In this document: positions 57,781 through 64,000 of the stretch, one piece after another
Layout: each line of letters opens with the position of its first letter
How positions within the stretch are numbered: position 1 is the stretch's first letter
Assembly (NCBI GenBank): GCA_963573385.1
Contig: CAUYLG010021657.1
Location: forward strand, 1 to 64,000
Source of the DNA: Cacajao melanocephalus
Lineage: Eukaryota > Chordata > Mammalia > Primates > Pitheciidae
Length of the DNA: 64,000 nt
Reading direction: 5' to 3'
Notes under the pieces: model-generated
The model's input: only the letters and a program-made list of their open reading frames with translations
The model's database searches: none
What the model was told of the DNA's origin: nothing
Made by a program: the position numbers and the translations under genes

Positions 57781-60480
57781 CGATCAGTCCACGCACTGTA
57801 ACTTGAACTCTAATTTATTAACTCCTTCATCTAGTAAACACACTCACATCATATGTAAAATAGCATTTATTTATTCTATATACCAGGCGTTGGCAGAAAA
57901 CCCAGCATGACCACTCCCATACATTGAGCTGGAGGCACGCGGTTACTAAAATAGAGGTGAAATGGTATTTATTTGATCTTAATTTTTTCTTATTTATGTA
58001 GTCCCAGGATAACAGAAATCAGGAAACAAAGAAAACAGAAAGAATTTTCTTAGGAGATGGCCATTGGGGGAGTGGAGGTAGCAGCTGGTTTAAACCTAGG
58101 GAAAACTAGAAACATAAAGTGCTGTTTCTTTTTTCATATATCCACCTTGGAGGAGCATGTTTGAATGTCCCCCCTTCTCCTCCTCTTTTTAAAAAGCCTT
58201 GTCTCCGTCGTTTATTCCTGTGCTTTCTGCTCTTTTGCTAGCCCCCAAAAGCTGTTTGTCTTGGAGAGATTCCCCCTCCAACCTCTGAGTGGAACTTCTT
58301 TGCTAAGGGCCTGCAGAATGTCAAAACTGAGGCTCCAGCTTCAGAGCTAGAGCTTTGAACAGCCAATCCACACAAAAAGGCAGTTGGCGGCTTTAATGAA
58401 AACTGCCTTAAAGCTTCAAGAACTTCATCCTTGGGGGATGCATTTATAAGGAACATGGAACATGCATTTCCAAGTTGCGGGTTCTTGGAGAAACATAATA
58501 AACATTTACCAAAAAAAAAAAAAAAGACAGAACTTAATATCTTTAATTATGCAGCAGCACATTTTCTAAAGAAATAAAGCTTCCATATAAATTTGTATGT
58601 TACTAGCTATACCTACATTTTGCAAATTCCTAAATGTGCATCTGTCCCCATGTCATGAAAGGTCTTGAAGAATTAAAGTTTCTGAAAGTTGAAACTCCCC
58701 TACGTCATATGCTTGGCAACTCTGTCCATACCTCACAAACAAACAATTCTATTTTACTTTCACTACTGTGTAAACCAGTGAAATGTAATGTCCTTAATTC
58801 AGTATTAGATATAAAATTATCTGTATTTACAGATACTAATCTCTTTCCCTTTTTCTTCAAGTTATGAATTTTATCATTAAAAACAGTCCCCCCCTCCTTT
58901 GTAGTCTGCAAGTGAATATTTTATAGACAGGGATGACTTGAAGACATCTAACACCACGTCACCCAGATAGTCTAGCTGTTTCAAGGATTACTTTGAGTAA
59001 TTTATCAAAGAAAGCCTGCTAAATCCTGAGCGGTGAATATGAGGCCTTAGGAGGGAGAAAACATAAAGGCAGCATTCCATCACTGTGTAAGATAAATTCT
59101 ATTTGGAGGAGTTAATATAGCTTGTTTATACAAAATCTCAGAAACAGACCAAAATCTCAGAAAAAGAACAGGAGACAATTGGCTTCTAGTTCGATTTCTG
59201 CATTTTCATTTTCAAAGGACTAACAGTTAAATGACCTCTTAACAATGAAGCCTAAAGGTGTCTGTGTGTGCGCGCGCACGCACATGCAGGCATGCTCGCA
59301 TTTTCTCCCCCCAGCCTTAAAGCAGGTGGATGGCTGGCCACCAGCAGGGGATGACAACTCTTTGATAAATTAAAGTGATTTCAACACAAACCTCCTTAGC
59401 TCTAAAGCATTTGGAAATGTACCGACATGGAGCTCTTGCTGGAGCTCCTGGCTTCTCATCCTCTGGAGCAATTTGTGAAGAGGAAGGCGAGCAAGGGACC
59501 AAAGGACGACTACACTTAGATACACCTGTGCACAGGCTCGGGCTGGGGAAGTGGGAGGAGGGTGTACTCAGTTATTTCACTGAAGCCATTTCCTAGGGCT
59601 AGGGCTGTTGCTCCGTCCCTAAGTGTATTTGGTTGAAGTTTGACTTCAGTTTTCTTATTCTGCCTGCACACAGCACGAATGCAAATCCTTCTGAAGTTTA
59701 CGAGTTCACTTAACAATTGTGTCCCCAGTGTCCGGGAGGACAGCGGGGGCGAATGGGGGTGGGAGATCGGTGGGAGAGCACGGGCGGGAGACATGCTTTT
59801 CTGGAGAGCAGTTAACCACAGCGGTAATAACTGTGGGCCAGGTTCTTCTGCTAGTTCTCAGAGTTTCGAATCTATCATTCTAGACAGCTTTTGGACCTCA
59901 TAAAGTTAGGGATAACTGTATTATTTTTAAAGACAGGTTTCCAGAATTTGGGTCCTGGGAACATAGGGGCAGACATTGGCCGGAGGAGGAGGCAGGAAGA
60001 GGAAGCCTTAGGCAGATTGGAGCAGGGAGACCCCCAGCTCTTCTTGCCTTTTCTGAGAGTTTTCCATGGTAATCTAGGGCAGCCAGGTCCCAGCATTAAA
60101 TGCAAAATAGGAAAACAGAACACGGCCGAGTCATAGGCCTGATCATATTAACGCCCTAGGTCAGACGGAGAGAATAATGAATAGGCGCGGAGCTCAGTTC
60201 GTGGAAGGGAACTTAATTAACCTTGGGAGAGTGAAAAAAAGTCAGAGATCATGTCTAGTACTTTGGTCTAGGGTGCTTATATTAATACGTGTGTGTGTGT
60301 GTTGGGCGGAGGAGAGGTGTAGTCTGCTTTATGCATTTTTCTAATTTTGTTTTAACCCTGGAAAAAGCTGGAGTTTGCACTCCTGAGGGCCATCCAAACA
60401 CCCACACAATCCCCTCAGGGAACTCCCCTGTGGGAGCCCCCGAACTCAGTAGTGAGGTCCTGTGTCCTAGCCTTGGCGTA
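57781..60480. other. Repeat-poor upstream flank
   Basis: AT-moderate single-copy DNA without Alu or L1. Contains an A-run at 58510-58525, an alternating pyrimidine-purine tract (59263-59288) and a short (TG)n at 60288-60301. No gene supported. Confidence 0.5.
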
Positions 60481-60970
60481 GGGGGATCAGTGGGGGTAGA
60501 GAGCAAGAGCTGAGGCTTCCCAGCGCCCTGGCCTGACCTCGGGAGGGACTGCTATGGAAAGGATGGAGGTGGGGGTGGTGGGGAGAGATGTTCCACGGCC
60601 GAAGAGCGCCCAGGCAGGTCCTGGCTGCGATCCGGGGGAGGAAGACGAGGGCGAGAAGCAGGAGGCCGGGCCATTGTCCAGGGAGGGCGCATTTTTGTCC
60701 CGATGCTGCTGGTTGCTATAGCGAGGAGAGAGATCCAAACAGAAAGGCTCAGTTCGTCTCCCTCGGGCCTGGGAGCAGCCCTCCCTCCTCTCAACCAAAA
60801 TAAAAGTGCCGCCTGGGGCCTGGCACCCTTTCCCTGAGGGTCGACTGCGGTCTTGAGGAGAAGGGCCCGGAGGACCCGGGCACTGAGCAAGGGAAGGGGG
60901 GCCCCGCCCCGCAGGGAACAGCCAGGCAGCTTACTGCCTGACGGGCGGAGAGCCCCAGCCACCCTCCCCC
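60480..60970. promoter_or_regulatory. CpG-rich block
   Basis: GC-rich with many CpGs. Frames on both strands overlap and show no domain. About 6.7 kb upstream of POU3F2. Confidence 0.5.
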
Positions 60971-61237
60971 TTTCCTCCCGAGCCCAACTGTTTTCTTGCC
61001 CCTATTTTGTTTAGGAAAAAATCCCATAACTTTCCTCAGCTCATGCCTTCCCAGCAGTTGAAACCCCTTCTCCGCCTGGGCTGATGGCAGCGATTCCGCG
61101 TTGAAGGCGCAGTCTAAGGAGAGGGACCCGCGCACGGCGCCGACAGTGTACAGAGGAGCGACAATACCGGTGGCAGAACGGCCTGTTAGGAGAGTTTTAA
61201 AATCACTCAAAGGAAACCTTACTAGAAAGAAGCGTAG

Positions 61238-61251
61238 ATGCAAATGCAAAT
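61238..61251. promoter_or_regulatory. Two overlapping perfect POU octamers
   Basis: ATGCAAATGCAAAT contains ATGCAAAT at 61238-61245 and again at 61244-61251. The octamer is the canonical POU-domain site. Position is about 7.4 kb upstream of the POU3F2 start codon, in repeat-free DNA. Autoregulation is inference. Confidence 0.6.
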
Positions 61252-61879
61252 TTCTCACATTTAAAAGAGACTTTTATTTTGCAGTAGTTTTGTTTTTTTT
61301 TTTTTAATGTCTTGCTATTCAACTTTGAAAATAGTGTGTGAAGGGAAGGTTACAATGAAGGCTTTTTTACTACTTATAATTTCTCCAATAATGTAGCTCA
61401 GAAGAGTAAGGGGAGAAGCAGTAATATTTAATTAATAAGCTGTTTGCTTCAGAAAATTTTGAGCTTGTTCTTTTAAAAGTGGATATAGTCTGTTATATCT
61501 CAGGTAATGAGTTAAGATTTTATTTGCAGGGACAAGTTATCTATACCAGAAGGAGGTGGATAGTTGGAACTTGAAAAATTGATTCTCTCTTACTCTCCTG
61601 TGACTTTGAAAGTCAGCCTTACCACCCCATCTCTCTTTGTTTCTTTCTGTCTGCCTTTTGACTAGAAAGAAGCAGCATGAAAAACTAGACAGAAAAACTT
61701 TTATTTGACCTTAGGAAGCCATTTGAAAGGCATGGCCAAAGCATTTTTCTACATCTTCTATTTAAAATATATCCTTTCCTTTCCAATGACAATTCCTTTT
61801 TTTAAAAAAGTTCACATAACTTTGTAAGAAGTGTCTTAATTCATAACGATATCCACATTTTAAAAAATGCTTGAAAGAA

Positions 61880-62305
61880 ATCATGTTAATTAAGAGAACA
61901 TTTGCAGTAATTTGGAGGTAATTATCAGAATCACTACTTATTCGCAGAGGCTTGAACAATACGTGTTCAGAGAAAAGCAAAACACATTATTTTAATAGTC
62001 TGATATGCAAACTATGGACCGTTCAATTATGTGGCTTAATAATGCATACATGATGTGATCTTGTTATTGGGATGGGTAGGTTTGTGGTGAGTCACTCCTA
62101 AGACCAAGAGTGCTCTCACATCCAGTAAAAACCATTGCCATGGATCAGGGGGCCCTGCCAAACTACATTTAAGAGAATAAAAATTAATGACTGAGAATTT
62201 GAGCGTTAAATTAACATTAATTATATGACCTGAATGCTGGAAAGATTAAATTGCTTATGCCCTAATTAGATAACGTCTCCTCATACATCAAACAATTTCT
62301 ATTTT
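61880..62305. promoter_or_regulatory. Candidate upstream enhancer rich in TAATTA and octamer-like sites
   Basis: Contains TTAATTAA (61886-61893), GTAATTATC, CAATTATG, ATTAATTAT and CTAATTAGAT, plus octamer-like ATATGCAAA (62003-62011) and TAATGCATA. Flanked by GC-richer DNA, no transposon. Motif content fits a neural homeodomain/POU-bound enhancer. Conservation untested. Confidence 0.45.
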
Positions 62306-63439
62306 CATTTCCAGGTTTCAGGAATACAATGCAAAGTGCTGAGAGGCAGTAGTTGAGAGTTTTCCTTCTCTGAATTCAGAGTTTAGGGGTGTCTAACCAC
62401 CATCTCCACTGTTTTTCTTTCTTTTTTTCCTTGACTGCATCAAAATAGGAGGTCATATTATTGGAGAATTAAGCTTGTTCTCCACCATGCACTAACAATG
62501 ATAATTGGAGAGCAGGGAGTTGGTGGGCGGTCTCCAGGTAGACCAGGAGCGTTAGAGGGACTTACCGCAGCTGCCCCAGACAAGCCTAGGTCCCCAGTCA
62601 ATGTCTCAGTCCAGGACAACTAAGCTGCGAGACACCTGCAAGTAACGCCCAACCCAAACGCACCATACACTTTTTTATAGCAGAAACGTCTAAGCTAGAA
62701 GTGCAAGGATGAAACTTGATCCCAAGTGTGTTTGGAACAGAAAAATTGTTTTCTTGTGGGGCATCAGGGACACACAACTAAAAGGCAAGACAACAACACT
62801 CATTTCCTTCGTGAAGAGGTTTACTAGAGGTTTATCAGCCGTGTCCTCAACAGTGCCCTGACATTTACAAATCTCACAATACGCTGGCCACGGGCGCCCA
62901 TCCTGGCGCGTCCAGCTGAGCGTCTGCCTGACTCTGTCTGGGTTGAACACCTGGCAGGCCTCGGCCACACTTGGGGAGTGAGAGATGTTGCAGGGGGGAT
63001 GTCTCCTCAACGTGAAAACCTGTTGCTGGAGAAGGAGCAGGGAGAAGGGAGGAGTAGAGGGAGCAGTACTTCTTCCCACCAGGACAGGTGGTCCGGTGGT
63101 GGCACGTTCCTTCTCCCTGTTCCTAAGTTGGCACTTGGGGTACCCGGGATCTTAAGAAAGCTGCCAAAATGGATTCGATTTAGAAACCGCGCAAAGACTT
63201 ACATTCCTGAGATGAGGATTCAGAGTTTCCTCCTAGATACACAATGTGGCCCCAGTTCTCTCACATCCCCCACGCTGCCTCCCCCTTCCTCCTGTCCTCA
63301 CCTTTCCTAGGGACAGGAAGGAATGCAGGGACCTTTTAGACAGCTGCCATGAACGTTGGGCAGCACGAGCGATCAAGATTAAAACCTCAAGGCGGGCGAT
63401 TCGAAGTCACTCAGAATAGAGTTTTCACGTGTCAGTGTT
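62306..63439. other. Repeat-poor upstream flank, no recognised feature
   Basis: No gene, RNA or transposon signal. Confidence 0.45.
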
Positions 63440-64000
63440 TCAATTCAGCCACCTTTAGGCTTCTGGAGAAAAGGGCGGGCGAGCGTGAGCGCAAGTCGAC
63501 GCGGTCGTAAATAGTGACTTACGTGGCGGGGGAAGAAGGGAAGTGTTAGGAAACTTAATAGAAACGGCAGAGGCGAGGTGGGGGGTGGCCTCTGTCTGCG
63601 GGTTCCCCATTCCTTGGGGCAGTCTGCAGGTGAAGGGAGGATAGCCCCCCGGGGAGTGCGGGGGTGGCGGGAAGGGGTTCGGGACTGGGGGGCTGGGGGC
63701 AGGGATGTCTCCGAGGCTCCTGGCTGGGCGGCTCCTTCTACTGCGGGCTCGCCCCTGGTCCTCCGCTGTTGGCCACACTGCAAGAGCCTGCGCTGCGAGG
63801 CCACCACGCACTACAGAACGCAAGCTCTGACTTGGTAGTTACTTCGTGAACTCCAAGATCAAGTGGAATCCGATCTCAGGGTTGAAGTGGACCTGAAAGT
63901 TAGTCCGCCCGTATCTAAGGCTGGAAAATTTCCGCCTCAGTTTCCCGTGGAGCCTCGAGCCCTGGGATTGTGGGGACGGGGAGGCGGGGCGGGGCTCCGA
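63440..64000. promoter_or_regulatory. CpG-rich block running off the window edge
   Basis: GC- and CpG-rich with strong G-runs on + (63651-63705). Open frames on both strands are low complexity. May be the edge of a larger CpG island outside the window. Confidence 0.5.

Noticed and set aside
1..64000. CRISPR arrays, operons, bacterial mobile systems, tRNA or rRNA genes
   Set aside because: None seen. The window is vertebrate nuclear DNA; direct repeats are microsatellites, transposons or the single 90-base duplication.

Overview
The window is primate nuclear DNA. It carries dimeric Alu elements, L1 pieces resembling primate L1PA/L1PB and older L1M families, MaLR/ERV LTRs, an L2 tail, and two recognisable vertebrate genes. 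One is the 3' end of the adhesion GPCR gene ADGRA3 (GPR125) on the + strand (coding parts 436-531 and 673-1912). The other is the complete intronless neural transcription factor gene POU3F2 (BRN2) on the - strand (52463-53794, 443 codons). They are convergent, about 50 kb apart.

Layout: 1-3.5 kb holds the last ADGRA3 intron sequences, its last two exons and its 3'UTR. About 3.5-38.6 kb is AT-rich and mostly transposons: antisense L1 copies, some split by MaLR or ERV LTRs, plus Alus, an L2 end, a MaLR internal region with its 3' LTR, and several microsatellites. I see no host protein gene there. About 39-46.3 kb is a transition into GC- and CpG-rich DNA, with the last recognisable Alu at 41374-41640. 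From there to the end (about 22 kb) I see no Alu or L1. This is typical of DNA around developmental regulators: POU3F2 with a long AU-rich 3'UTR, a TATA-less CCAAT/GC-box promoter, CpG islands, and AT-rich blocks dense in homeodomain (TAATTA) and POU octamer sites on both sides.

The most notable point is the pairing itself. In human, ADGRA3 is on 4p15.2 and POU3F2 on 6q16, and the neighbour expected downstream of POU3F2 (FBXL4) is absent. The window therefore spans a synteny break. It could be a real evolutionary or somatic rearrangement (a karyotypically rearranged primate is one option), a segmental duplication, or a chimeric assembly or clone. The junction should lie between the ADGRA3 3'UTR (about 3.5 kb) and the POU3F2-associated DNA (about 39-43 kb). 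I could not place it more precisely.

The two genes have no known joint pathway. ADGRA3 is a plasma-membrane receptor with a PDZ-binding tail; POU3F2 is a nuclear regulator of neural progenitor and neuroendocrine programmes. Repeat families were assigned by eye from remembered consensus patterns, so subfamily names are approximate.
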